Of a stretch of 64,000 nucleotides of DNA, positions 51,060 through 59,966 are shown in pieces; the stretch's first letter is position 1; every line of letters starts with the position of its first letter. Source of the DNA: Salinilacustrithrix sp034522155 (GTDB lineage Bacteria > Actinomycetota > Acidimicrobiia > Acidimicrobiales > Salinilacustritrichaceae); assembly GCA_034522155.1 (NCBI GenBank), contig JAXHLP010000005.1, positions 1-64,000 of the forward strand, read 5' to 3'. The notes beneath the pieces were generated by a model. It saw only the letters and a program-made list of their open reading frames with translations, searched no databases and was not told the DNA's origin. Position numbers and translations under genes: made by a program.

Positions 51060-51661
51060 GATGCGTCCATGACCTCGACCCCCGCGTTCGTCATCTCGTC
51101 GGCGGCCCGTGCACCATCGCCGGCTTCCATCTCGACCGGTCGGGTGGCGTCCCAGAGCACGGTGCAGTCGAGCTCGAGGTCACGGGCGTCGAGGGCGGTG
51201 GCCTTGACGCACACGTCGGCCGCGAGGCCGACGACGACGACGGAGTTCACACCGCGCTCGCCCAGGTAGCCGGCGAGTCCGGTGGGTCGCTTCTTCTCCG
51301 TGTCGGGGTCGACGAGTGTGAAGGCCGAATAGCCGTCCTCGCCACCGGTGCCCTTGCGGATGATGAGGTCGGCCTCCTGGTCCAAATCCGGGTGCAGCGC
51401 CGCCCCCCAGGTGTCCCGGACGCAGTGGACGGGCCAGGTGCCACCGTCCTTGGTGAAGTGTGGCGTCTCGGTCGGGTGCCAGTCCTGGGTGAGCACCACG
51501 GTGGCGCCCGCGTCCCGGGCGGCGCGGATGTTCTCGTTGACCACGTCCACGATCGCCTCACCGCCCGACACGTGGAGCGAGCCCTCCGGGTCGGCGAAGT
51601 CGTTCTGCATGTCGACGACGAGGAGGGCGCGCTGCGGTCCGTACGTGGTGTCGGTGCTCAT
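51056..51661 (-). CDS. pncA: Nicotinamidase
   Basis: 201 residues of the isochorismatase-like fold: LLVVDMQNDFADPEGSL (catalytic Asp), LTQDWHPTETPHFTKDGGTW (metal-binding region; PHF/His), WPVHCVRDTWGA, and VGLAADVCVKATALDA (nucleophilic Cys). It converts nicotinamide to nicotinate for pncB. TAGGCT (51669-51674, - strand) lies 7 nt before the ATG: leaderless. Confidence 0.92.
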   Translation of the reverse strand: MSTDTTYGPQRALLVVDMQNDFADPEGSLHVSGGEAIVDVVNENIRAARDAGATVVLTQDWHPTETPHFTKDGGTWPVHCVRDTWGAALHPDLDQEADLIIRKGTGGEDGYSAFTLVDPDTEKKRPTGLAGYLGERGVNSVVVVGLAADVCVKATALDARDLELDCTVLWDATRPVEMEAGDGARAADEMTNAGVEVMDAS

Positions 51662-51715
51662 GGGTCCGAGCCTACGAAGGTTCCGGACCCATCGCCGAGT
51701 CCCCGAGGCCGGATC

Positions 51716-52318
51716 TCAGCGATTGAGCAGGCTCGTCAGCGCCGTGGTCCAGGCCCGACGGATCTGGCGGTCGGTGCGATCGAGGTCAGTGGTCAGCTGG
51801 TCCCAGGACTCGAACGAGGTGAGCGTGGCGATGGCGGCCACCAGGTCGTCGCCCGCTGCTGGCGTCAGCGCGGCGACCTCGGTCGCGAAGTGCGCCCGGG
51901 CGAGGTCGGCTTGCCAGCGGCGGACCTGGCGCAGGTTCGCCGCGAACAGCGGTCGGCTGAGCGCTTGCGATCTGCCGTACCGGGCGACGGGCGCGATGTG
52001 GGCGTGGAGCTCGACCCGGGTGGCCACGTAGCGATGGATGCGATCGTCGAGGGGTCCGGAGCCGGGGTCGGGAATCTCGAACAGGTGGCGGCTGCGGGCG
52101 AAGTGGTGCTCGGTGGCCTGGTGCTGGAGGTCGTCGAGCGACGCGAAGTAGCGGAAGATCGTGGCGGACGAGACGCCCGACCGCTCGGTGATCTCGGATG
52201 TCGTCGGCGCTCGACCGTGGACGTGGAGGAGGTCCACCACGGCGTCGAGCACCGCCTGCCGGCCCCGCTCGCGACGGACGCGTCGTCCGTCGGAGGCCGG
52301 AAGGGTGGCGTCGCTCAT
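51716..52318 (-). CDS. TetR-family regulator
   Basis: 200 residues. HTH: AVLDAVVDLLHVHGRAPTTS, ITERSGVSSATIFRYFASL. The C-terminal ligand domain is rich in Arg/His/Leu. It is divergent from the sulfatase-dehalogenase operon, and the perfect 10-bp-arm palindrome between them is surely its operator. ATG 52318 is used; TTG 52321 is the upstream alternative. The ligand is probably a substrate of the sulfatase or dehalogenase. Confidence 0.87.
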   Translation of the reverse strand: MSDATLPASDGRRVRRERGRQAVLDAVVDLLHVHGRAPTTSEITERSGVSSATIFRYFASLDDLQHQATEHHFARSRHLFEIPDPGSGPLDDRIHRYVATRVELHAHIAPVARYGRSQALSRPLFAANLRQVRRWQADLARAHFATEVAALTPAAGDDLVAAIATLTSFESWDQLTTDLDRTDRQIRRAWTTALTSLLNR

Positions 52319-52320
52319 CA

Positions 52321-52347
52321 AGTTGTGAGAGTATCAGTCTCACAACT
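52321..52347. promoter_or_regulatory. TetR operator, perfect palindrome
   Basis: AGTTGTGAGA-N7-TCTCACAACT, perfect 10-bp arms with a 7-bp spacer. It abuts the tetR start codon and lies 20 bp before the sulfatase start, so binding would block both promoters. Confidence 0.8.
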
Positions 52348-52366
52348 CCGACAGGAGGAGGGGGAC

Positions 52367-54646
52367 ATGGCCAGACCGACACGCTTCGAGGGGACCATCG
52401 GCCCGACGCTCGCGGAGTCGGACCCGTGGTTCGACGAAGCGCCGCACCCGGGTGACGGCGCGCCGAACGTGGTCGTGGTGCTGCTCGACGACACCGGGTT
52501 CGCCCAGCTCGGCTGTTACGGCTCCGACATCGACACCCCGAACATCGACGCGCTCGCGGCTGAGGGACTGCAGTTCACCAACTTCCACGTCACCCCGCTG
52601 TGCTCGCCGACCCGTGCGTCGTTGCTCACCGGCCGTTCGCAGCACGCCGTGGGCATGCGGGGCGTGTCCAACTTCAACACCGGCTTCCCCAACATGCTCG
52701 GGCACATCTCGCACCACGCGGCCACCGTCGCCGAGGTGCTCCGCGCCGAGGGCTACGCCACCTTCTGCGCGGGCAAGTGGCACCTCGCCCCCATGGAGCA
52801 GTGCTCGGCCGCCGGTCCGTTCGACCACTGGCCCCTCGGCCGCGGCTTCGAACGCTTCTACGGCTTCCTCGAGGGCGAGACCGACCAGTTCCACCCGAGC
52901 CTGGTGTGCGACAACCATCCGATCGACCCGCCGGCATCCTCGAACGTGCACAGCTCCGAGGACGGCTACCACCTCAGCGAGGACCTGGTCGACCAGCTGC
53001 TGGGGATGATCTCCGACAGCGTGGGCGTCCGACCCGACCGGCCGTTCTTCGCCTACCTGCCCTTCGGCGCCACGCATGCGCCTCACCAGGCACCACCCGC
53101 GTACCTCGACAAGTACCGAGGCCGGTACGACCAGGGCTGGGACGTGGTCCGCCAGCGCTGGTACGAGCGTCAGCTCGAGCTCGGGGTCATCCCCGAAGGG
53201 ACCGAGCTCGCCCCGCGCAACCCGGGTGTCGAGCCCTGGGAGGAGCTGCCCGAGAACCAGCAGCGCCTCGCCGTCCGGCTCCAGGAGGCCTTCGCCGCGT
53301 TCCTCGACCACACCGACGACCAGATCGGGCGCCTCGTCGACGGCCTGCGGGCGCTGGACCTGCTCGACGACACGATCCTCGTCGTCCTGGCCGACAACGG
53401 CGCCTCCCAGGAGGGCGGCCCGTTCGGCGTGATGCACGAGATGAAGTTCTTCAACGGCCTGCTCGAGACGCCCGACGAAGCCATCGAGCGCATCGACGAC
53501 ATCGGCGGGCCGCACAGCCACACCAACTACCCGTGGGGATGGGCCCAGTGCGGCAACAGCCCGTTCAAGTGGTACAAGCAGAACACCCACGAGGGCGGGG
53601 TTCACGTGCCCATGGTCGTCCACTGGCCCGGTGGCGTCGCCCACGAGCAGCGGGGCTCCAGGCGTGACCAGTTCGTCAACGTGGCCGACATCGTCCCGAC
53701 GATCTACGAGCTCGTGGGCGTCACCCCGCCCGAGACCTTCAACGGTCTCGAGCAGCAGCCCGTCACGGGCCACTCGTTCGCGAACGTGCTCGGCGACCCC
53801 GAGGCACCGGCCACCAACACGCTCCAGTACTTCGAGATGTTCGGTAGCCGGGCGCTGGTGGCGGGGGAGTGGAAGGCAGTCTGCAAGCACCAGCAGGGTG
53901 GGGACTTCGACACCGAACCGTGGGAGCTGTATCACCTGGCCGCCGACCGTTCGGAGTGCAACGACCTCGGCGGCACGCACCCCGACAAGCTCGATGAGCT
54001 GATCGGGCTCTGGTGGTCCGAGGCCGAGCGCCACGGCGTCCTGCCGCTCGACGACCGGCTCATCGAGCTGTTCGGCGCACGCTTCCGTGACCGCTCACCC
54101 CACCCCGTTGATCGGCGCTACGTCTACCGACCGCCGATGTCGCCGATCCCCGCGCAGGCCGCGGCGGCCACGGGTGGTCACAGCTTCGACCTCACGGCCC
54201 GGATCACCCGCACCGAAGGCGAGGAGGGCGTGCTCTACGCCACCGGCACCGAGAACGCGGGCTTCAGTGTGTTCGTGCAGGACGATCGGTTCGTCGTCGA
54301 CTACAACGCATTCGACGACCACACGGTCGTCGAATCCAGCGTGCCCGTCCCCGTGGGCGACTCGACCCTCGTCGCCCGCTTCCGGCGGGGGGAGAGGCGG
54401 ACGGGAGCGATCGAGATCGCCGTCGATGGTGCCGTGGCCGGCCGGGCCGATCTCGGCCTGTACATGTTGATCATGTCGTCGGTCGGTGCCAGTGTCGGCC
54501 ATGACCACGGTTCCGCGGTCTCGCCCCGGTACCGGGCACCGTTCGCCTTCACCGGCACGCTGCACGAGGTCGAGATCCAACTGCTGTCCCGGCGCAGCAC
54601 CGCCACCGCAGAGGCCGACGCCCGTACCGAACTGTCGAGGCAGTGA
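52367..54646 (+). CDS. Arylsulfatase (formylglycine type)
   Basis: 759 residues. Metal-binding VVVLLDDTGFAQLGCYG, the sulfatase signature LCSPTRASLLTGR with Cys79 in C-x-P-T-R (target for formylglycine conversion), GKWHLAPMEQ, LPFGATHAPHQAPP and the later LADNGASQEGGPFG. A roughly 150-residue C-terminal beta-rich domain (RITRTEGEEGVLYATGTENA) follows the catalytic part. No signal peptide is seen, so it looks cytoplasmic. AGGAGGAGGGGG ribosome site. It needs a formylglycine-generating enzyme; none is in the window except the related EgtB fold. Confidence 0.9.
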   Translation: MARPTRFEGTIGPTLAESDPWFDEAPHPGDGAPNVVVVLLDDTGFAQLGCYGSDIDTPNIDALAAEGLQFTNFHVTPLCSPTRASLLTGRSQHAVGMRGVSNFNTGFPNMLGHISHHAATVAEVLRAEGYATFCAGKWHLAPMEQCSAAGPFDHWPLGRGFERFYGFLEGETDQFHPSLVCDNHPIDPPASSNVHSSEDGYHLSEDLVDQLLGMISDSVGVRPDRPFFAYLPFGATHAPHQAPPAYLDKYRGRYDQGWDVVRQRWYERQLELGVIPEGTELAPRNPGVEPWEELPENQQRLAVRLQEAFAAFLDHTDDQIGRLVDGLRALDLLDDTILVVLADNGASQEGGPFGVMHEMKFFNGLLETPDEAIERIDDIGGPHSHTNYPWGWAQCGNSPFKWYKQNTHEGGVHVPMVVHWPGGVAHEQRGSRRDQFVNVADIVPTIYELVGVTPPETFNGLEQQPVTGHSFANVLGDPEAPATNTLQYFEMFGSRALVAGEWKAVCKHQQGGDFDTEPWELYHLAADRSECNDLGGTHPDKLDELIGLWWSEAERHGVLPLDDRLIELFGARFRDRSPHPVDRRYVYRPPMSPIPAQAAAATGGHSFDLTARITRTEGEEGVLYATGTENAGFSVFVQDDRFVVDYNAFDDHTVVESSVPVPVGDSTLVARFRRGERRTGAIEIAVDGAVAGRADLGLYMLIMSSVGASVGHDHGSAVSPRYRAPFAFTGTLHEVEIQLLSRRSTATAEADARTELSRQ

Positions 54647-54674
54647 CCCGACCCAGCTGACAGGAGCATCACCC

Positions 54675-55586
54675 ATGGAAGCCGTCCGTACCCCTGACGA
54701 CCGGTTCAGCGCTCTGCCCGACTTCGACTTCGAGCCGAGGTACGTCGACGTCGACGACGGCGAGGGCGGTGTGCTGCGCGTCCACCACCTCGACGAAGGA
54801 CCCGCCGACGCCGCGCCGGTCCTGCTCATGCACGGCGAGCCGTCGTGGTGCTTCCTCTACCGTCACATGATCCCGCTCCTCGTCGACGCCGGCCACCGCG
54901 TGATCGCCCCCGACCTGGTCGGGTTCGGCCGCAGCGACAAGCCGACCCAGCAGTCCGACTACACCTATGCCCGCCACGTCGACTGGATGCGCCAGGCGCT
55001 GTTCGACCACCTCGACCTGCGCGACATCACCTTCTTCGGCCAGGACTGGGGTGGGCTCGTCGGGCTCCGTCTCGTCGCCGCCGAGCCTCACCGATACGCC
55101 CGCGTCGTGATCGGCAACACGGGCCTGCCCACCGGCCACGGTCCCGCCAGCGAGGCCTTCCTGAACTGGCAGAAGTTCTCCCAGGAGACCGACGACTTCC
55201 CGGTGGGTGCGCTGATCAACGGCGGGACGACGACCGACCTGTCGCCCGAGGTGGTCGCGGCCTACGACGCGCCGTTCCCCGACGACGCGTACAAGGCTGG
55301 TGCCCGGATCTTCCCGGCGCTGGTCCCGACCTCACCCGACGACCCGGCCACGCCCGACAACGAGGCGGCCTGGCAGGTGCTCGAACGGTTCGAAGCCCCG
55401 TTCCTGCTCGCCTTCAGCGACGCTGACCCGATCACGAAGGGTGGCGACGCGCCGTTCCGGGCCAAGGTCCCGGGCGCCCAAGGCCAGCCCCACACCACCA
55501 TCGAGGGCGGCGGCCACTTCCTCCAGGAGGACCGGGGCCCCGAGCTCGCTCGGGTCATCCTCGACTTCATCGCCGCGACGTCCTGA
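54675..55586 (+). CDS. Haloalkane dehalogenase, subfamily HLD-I
   Basis: 303 residues. HGEPSWCFLYRHMIPLL gives the halide-binding Trp58, and FFGQDWGGLVGLRL gives nucleophile Asp124 and Trp125. The catalytic His is in EGGGHFLQEDRG, with the acid further downstream as in HLD-I (DhlA/DhmA-like). It lies 28 bp after the sulfatase and is under the same TetR operator. Substrate unknown. Confidence 0.9.
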   Translation: MEAVRTPDDRFSALPDFDFEPRYVDVDDGEGGVLRVHHLDEGPADAAPVLLMHGEPSWCFLYRHMIPLLVDAGHRVIAPDLVGFGRSDKPTQQSDYTYARHVDWMRQALFDHLDLRDITFFGQDWGGLVGLRLVAAEPHRYARVVIGNTGLPTGHGPASEAFLNWQKFSQETDDFPVGALINGGTTTDLSPEVVAAYDAPFPDDAYKAGARIFPALVPTSPDDPATPDNEAAWQVLERFEAPFLLAFSDADPITKGGDAPFRAKVPGAQGQPHTTIEGGGHFLQEDRGPELARVILDFIAATS

Positions 55587-55618
55587 CGTGTCACCACCGA
55601 GGCGTCGACGTCACCCGC

Positions 55619-55797
55619 TCACGCGTTGGCGGCGGCCCGCCCGTAGTCGCGAGCCATGAGTGCGACCTGGATCGCGCTCCGGGGATCCTCGATGTGGTCG
55701 GCAGCCGCCTCGAACGCACTTCGCGCCCCGGCACCGGGTGACCGACGCCTACGCTCGACTGTGGGACGCCGTCGAGGCACGCTGGCCCGGTCCGTGA
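55619..55797. other. Possible gene tails (remnants)
   Basis: On the - strand a frame ending EDPRSAIQVALMARDYGRAA (stop at 55619) and on the + strand a frame ending HRVTDAYARLWDAVEARWPG (stop about 55797) both look like genuine C-termini but lack upstream bodies. They may be debris from a lost pair of genes, or chance. No complete gene lies between 55587 and 55820. Confidence 0.3.
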
Positions 55798-55820
55798 GCA
55801 TCCTCGCGTAACCTCGGGCA

Positions 55821-58247
55821 GTGGGTCTCGTCAGCCAAGAACTGCACGACGGCCCTGGTGCGGTGGTCGACGACGACCGGGTCGTGCTGTTCGAGTCACC
55901 GCGAGCGCGGCGTTCGTTCTCGCCCGGCGATGTGGTCCGGCTCGTGCTCGGTGTGGGCCTCGTGTTCGGGGGTGGGCTGCTCGCTGATGCCGCCCAGTCG
56001 ACCATCCAGGGGCTCGAGGCCGATCTGCTCCGGGCGCTGGGTCTGCTGCCCGACCCGGTCGAGGACTCGCTCCTGGCCACGTCTCAGATCCTCACGAGCG
56101 TGGTGCCGACCCTCGTCCTCGTGGTCCTGCTCGTGAAGCGTCGCTACCGGCTCGGTCTGTTGCTCGTCGCGGCCTTCGTGATGTCGACCGCGGGGATGGT
56201 CATCGCCGACGCCGTGATCTTCGATGCGCAGTTCAACGAGCTGCTCGAGAAGCTCGGCAACGATCAAGACCAGTTCCTCGAGCGGGTGTTCCCCGAGTCG
56301 CGAGGGCTCGCGTCCGCCACCGCGGTGGTGACCGTCGCCGCCCCGTTCCTCGCACGGCGGTGGAAGCGGACCCTGTGGTGGATGATCGGCGGCCTCGTGT
56401 TCCTCCGGTTGCTCGCGGTGAACGCGCCGGCGTTCGACTTCGTCCTCGCGCTGGGTGTCGGCACCATGACCGGCTCGATCCTGCTGCTGGTGTTCGGGTC
56501 CCCGCTGGCCGAGCCCGGTCCGAGGGAGCTGCTGGACGCACTCCGGTCCGCGGGTTTCGACCCCCGCCGCATCGACCGGCCCGAGCAGTCGGGGTTCGCG
56601 CTCCACTACGACGTGGTCGACGCCGATGGCGCCGAGTATGACGTCTCGCTCCGCACGCCCGACGAGCGCGACGCCGACCTGCTGGGACGCCTCTATCGGA
56701 GATTGCGATACCGGTCGTCCGAGGTCGACACGCCCTTCGGCAACCTGAAGCGTCGCATCGAGCACGAGGCGCTGCTGTCGACACTCGCACATCGCGCCGG
56801 TGTCCGCACCGCCGACGTCGCGCGCATCGGGACGACCGACGGCGGATCGGCGTTCCTGGTGCGCTCGCGCATCCACACCCGTCCCGCGACGCCCGAGGAC
56901 CTCGACGACGAGGATCGCCTCGACGACCTGTGGGAGCAGCTCGAGGCGTTGCACGATGCCGGGATCGCGCACCGGGGCCTGTCGCTGGAGGCCTTGTCGG
57001 TGGACCGGCACGGTTCGCTGTGGCTGGCGCGCTTCGCGTCGGCCCAGACCGCGCCCGGTGAACGGGAGCGGGCGCGGGACGTCGCCCAGCTCCTGACCGA
57101 GACCGCCCTCGTGGTCGGTCCACGCCGTGCCGTCGAGTCCGCGGTGCGGTCGATGGGACCGGCCCGTGTCGCCCCCGCACTCCGGATGTTGCAGCTCCTG
57201 GCACTCCCGGCGTCGACCCGAGCGCGGGCCAAGGAGGCGGGCCGTCTGCTCGAGGACCTACGCGACGAGGTCAACACGGCGACCGGCGAACCCGGACTCG
57301 AGCTCGAGGACCTCGAGCGCGTCAAGCCGCGGACGCTCGTCATCGTCGGCATTTCGGCGCTCGCCTTCTACTCCCTGCTGCCCCAGCTCGCGAGTCTCGA
57401 TGCCACGCTCGAGGCGTTCGGCGATGCACAGATCGCATGGATCCTCGTCGTGATCCTCTCGTCCGCGTTGACGTATGTCTTCGCGGCGATCTCCTTCCAG
57501 GGTGCGGTGCCCCACCCGCTCCCGTTCCTGCCGAACCTGCGGGCCCAGGTCGCCACCAGCTTCGTCGGCCTGGTCGGTCCTGCGGGTGCAGGTGGCTTCG
57601 CACTCACCGCACGTTTTCTCGAGCGCGCCGGTGTCCGGGCTGCAGAGGCCGGCGCGTCGGTGGCGGTCAACGCCCTCGCCGGCGCCTTCGTGCACATCGC
57701 CATGATGATCGGCTTCTTCCTGTGGGCGGGAAGCTCGGACCTCGGCGAGTTCTCGTTCCCGGGCGCGTCGACCGTCGTGCTCGTGGTCGCCATCGGGTTC
57801 ACCGTGGTGGGGCTGGCCGTCACCATCGGTCCGGTCCGTCGCCGCTTCGTGCCCCGGATGGTCGACTCGTTCAAGAGCTCGTTGAGCCAGATCGCCCTGG
57901 TCTTCCAGAACCCGGGACGGGTCTTGGCGCTGTTCGGCGGTTCGACGGGCATCACGACGATGTACGTGGTCGGCATCGTCGCGTCGGTGCACGCGTTCGG
58001 AGGCGGGCTGTCCGTGCCGCAGATCGCTGCCGGCTACCTGGGCGCGATGGCACTCGGGAACTTGTCGCCCACCCCGGGTGGCCTCGGTGCGATCGAGTCG
58101 GCGATGGTCGCCGCCTTCACTGCGTTCGGCCTCGACGTGGGCATCGCCGTCTCCGCCACCCTGACCTTCCGGCTCGCGACGTTCTGGCTGCCGATCGTGC
58201 CGGGTTGGGCGGCGATGGGGTGGATGCAGCGCGACGGCGAGCTCTGA
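55821..58247 (+). CDS. Flippase-like (UPF0104/MprF-type) membrane protein with pseudokinase domain
   Basis: 808 residues. Residues 35-235 hold about six transmembrane helices. Residues 250-490 resemble an aminoglycoside-phosphotransferase/RIO-type kinase, but the catalytic loop reads IAHRGLSLEALSVDRHGSLW, so HRD is HRG, and the DFG position reads ARF: a pseudokinase. Residues 500-805 are a lysylphosphatidylglycerol-synthase-type flippase domain (GPAGAGGFALTARFLERAGV, GNLSPTPGGLGAIESAMVAA). Probably moves a lipid across the membrane. TAACCT (55809-55814) is 6 nt before the GTG. Confidence 0.83.
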   Translation: MGLVSQELHDGPGAVVDDDRVVLFESPRARRSFSPGDVVRLVLGVGLVFGGGLLADAAQSTIQGLEADLLRALGLLPDPVEDSLLATSQILTSVVPTLVLVVLLVKRRYRLGLLLVAAFVMSTAGMVIADAVIFDAQFNELLEKLGNDQDQFLERVFPESRGLASATAVVTVAAPFLARRWKRTLWWMIGGLVFLRLLAVNAPAFDFVLALGVGTMTGSILLLVFGSPLAEPGPRELLDALRSAGFDPRRIDRPEQSGFALHYDVVDADGAEYDVSLRTPDERDADLLGRLYRRLRYRSSEVDTPFGNLKRRIEHEALLSTLAHRAGVRTADVARIGTTDGGSAFLVRSRIHTRPATPEDLDDEDRLDDLWEQLEALHDAGIAHRGLSLEALSVDRHGSLWLARFASAQTAPGERERARDVAQLLTETALVVGPRRAVESAVRSMGPARVAPALRMLQLLALPASTRARAKEAGRLLEDLRDEVNTATGEPGLELEDLERVKPRTLVIVGISALAFYSLLPQLASLDATLEAFGDAQIAWILVVILSSALTYVFAAISFQGAVPHPLPFLPNLRAQVATSFVGLVGPAGAGGFALTARFLERAGVRAAEAGASVAVNALAGAFVHIAMMIGFFLWAGSSDLGEFSFPGASTVVLVVAIGFTVVGLAVTIGPVRRRFVPRMVDSFKSSLSQIALVFQNPGRVLALFGGSTGITTMYVVGIVASVHAFGGGLSVPQIAAGYLGAMALGNLSPTPGGLGAIESAMVAAFTAFGLDVGIAVSATLTFRLATFWLPIVPGWAAMGWMQRDGEL

Positions 58248-58250
58248 CGC

Positions 58251-59000
58251 GTGGAACTCGTCGACTTCGCCCTGCTGGCCGTGGCCGGGCTCGCCGCTGG
58301 CGTCATCAACGGCATCGCCGGCGGGGGGACCATGGTCTCGTTCCCCGCGTTGCTCGCGGTCGGCATCCAACCGCTGGCCGCCAACGTCACGTCCACGGTC
58401 GGGATCTGGACCGGCTATCTCGGCGGTGTCGGCGGGTACCGCGACCAGTTGGCCGAGCAGCGCGGCCGGGTCCGGGTCCTGGGCCCGGCGGCGATGGTGG
58501 GGGCCGTGGGCGGGTCGCTGCTGCTGCTGGCCACCTCCGAGGAGGCCTTCGAGGCACTCGCGCCGGCGTTGGTGTTCGCCGCGGCCGGGTTGTTCGCGGT
58601 GCAGCCGGTCATCCGACGTCGGACCGAGGCCCGCCGCGGCAGCGTCGACCGACCGCGGGCCCGCCAGGCTGGCATCGCGGTCAGCGGTGCGTACGGCTCG
58701 TACTTCGGTGCCGGCCTCGGCGTGCTGACCCTGGCCGTGCTCGGCTCGACCTCCAGCGACGACCTCCACTCGCTCAACGGGATCCGGGCGCTGCTGTCGC
58801 TGCTCATCAACAGCATCGCCGTCGTCGTGTTCGTGGTGGCCGCGCCCGTCGACTGGCCGGCAGCAGGCACGCTCGCCGTCACCAGCCTGGTCGGTGGTTG
58901 GATCGGCGCGCGCACCTCGCTGCGGATGCCACCGGCGCTGCTGCGTCTTGTGGTGATCGCGCTCGGCCTGGCCGCGGGAATCGGCCTGCTCGTCTCCTGA
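58251..59000 (+). CDS. TSUP (TauE/SafE) family transporter
   Basis: 249 residues, eight transmembrane segments in two repeats: AAGVINGIAGGGTMVSFPAL (N-terminal signature), PLAANVTSTVGIWTGYLGGV and GAYGSYFGAGLGVLTLAVLG (second signature). These move sulfite, sulfoacetate or related anions. It starts 4 bp after the flippase gene. The sulfur-related genes at 41-43 kb would give it a role in sulfite export, but that is inference. Confidence 0.87.
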   Translation: MELVDFALLAVAGLAAGVINGIAGGGTMVSFPALLAVGIQPLAANVTSTVGIWTGYLGGVGGYRDQLAEQRGRVRVLGPAAMVGAVGGSLLLLATSEEAFEALAPALVFAAAGLFAVQPVIRRRTEARRGSVDRPRARQAGIAVSGAYGSYFGAGLGVLTLAVLGSTSSDDLHSLNGIRALLSLLINSIAVVVFVVAAPVDWPAAGTLAVTSLVGGWIGARTSLRMPPALLRLVVIALGLAAGIGLLVS

Positions 59001-59037
59001 TCGTCAGCCTGGCTGGCCTGATCGTCAGCCTGGCTGG
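58996..59037. repeat. Two tandem 21-bp copies at a convergent gene junction
   Basis: A 21-bp unit (CCTGATCGTCAGCCTGGCTG plus G) occurs twice back to back at 58996-59016 and 59017-59037, spanning the TSUP stop and the stop of the convergent hydrolase. It is a recent slippage duplication. Confidence 0.85.
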
Positions 59038-59843
59038 TCGGACAGCAATCGCGAGCGGAACAGGTCGAGGACCTCGTCGAGCGCGGCCCGGGTTCTCGAT
59101 CCGGGCTCGTCGATGAGGTGCTCGGTGACCACCGAGTGGGGGGCCATCGTCGCGTCGGGGTTGGCGTCTTCCTCGTCGAGCTCGATGGCCCGGAACGCCG
59201 ATCCGAGCTCTCGCTCGAGGAAGCGGAAGCGCTCGGAGGGCACGAGCCGGTCGGACGTGAAGCGCATGCCGATGACCTCCAGCCCGGCCGCGCACCGTCC
59301 CTTCACCACTTCGAGATCCTCGGGCGAGATGTCGATGCTGCTGCGCTTCGACTTGGTGATGCCGAGGGGCATCGAGGGCTGGGACAGCACGGGTGCCAGG
59401 AGTCGGTCGTCGGTCGCCATGGCCAGCGCGTAGCCACCGGTGAAGCACATGCCGATGGCACCGACGCCGGGGCCGCCGCACCGCCCGTGCTCGTGGCGGG
59501 CCAGCGCCCGCAGCCAGCCGATGACCGGCGACGTCTTCCCGGTGGCCCACACCGTGAACTCTCTCGAGATGCAGGCCGGGATCATCGACGAGGCGCCGTA
59601 GCCCAGTGCCGGCTTGCCGTTCGGTGCCGGGTCGCGTCCGGGTTGGCCGAAGAGGTGCGGCATGATCGCGGTGCACCCGAGATCGACGACTCGCCGTGCG
59701 AACGCCGCCACCTTCGGTGTGATGCCGGGCATCTCGGCGATCACGATCACGGCGGGGCCCGATCCCTTCCGGAAGGTGTCTCGCGTGGTGTCGTCGTGGG
59801 TGAACGGGGTGCGTTCGAAGTCGTCGAGTGCATCGTCGGCCAT
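59025..59843 (-). CDS. Dienelactone hydrolase family protein
   Basis: 272 residues. VIVIAEMPGITPKVAAFARR, GAIGMCFTGGYALAMATDDR with the nucleophilic Cys in the CFTGG elbow as in dienelactone hydrolase, and the C-terminal His in MAPHSVV. Acts on small lactones or as a hydrolase. AGGAG before the ATG of MADDALDDF. Its last codons lie inside the 21-bp tandem repeat. Confidence 0.82.
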   Translation of the reverse strand: MADDALDDFERTPFTHDDTTRDTFRKGSGPAVIVIAEMPGITPKVAAFARRVVDLGCTAIMPHLFGQPGRDPAPNGKPALGYGASSMIPACISREFTVWATGKTSPVIGWLRALARHEHGRCGGPGVGAIGMCFTGGYALAMATDDRLLAPVLSQPSMPLGITKSKRSSIDISPEDLEVVKGRCAAGLEVIGMRFTSDRLVPSERFRFLERELGSAFRAIELDEEDANPDATMAPHSVVTEHLIDEPGSRTRAALDEVLDLFRSRLLSDQPG

Positions 59844-59966
59844 GGCTGCTCCTGGAATCCGGGGTCGGCGGGCACCGTAGACGCGGGTGACCCAGTGCTG
59901 ATGGGGAGCTGAAATTCCCCAGCCGCGGGTCGCGACCCGAGTCGATGCCGTTACGGTGCGGTGACC

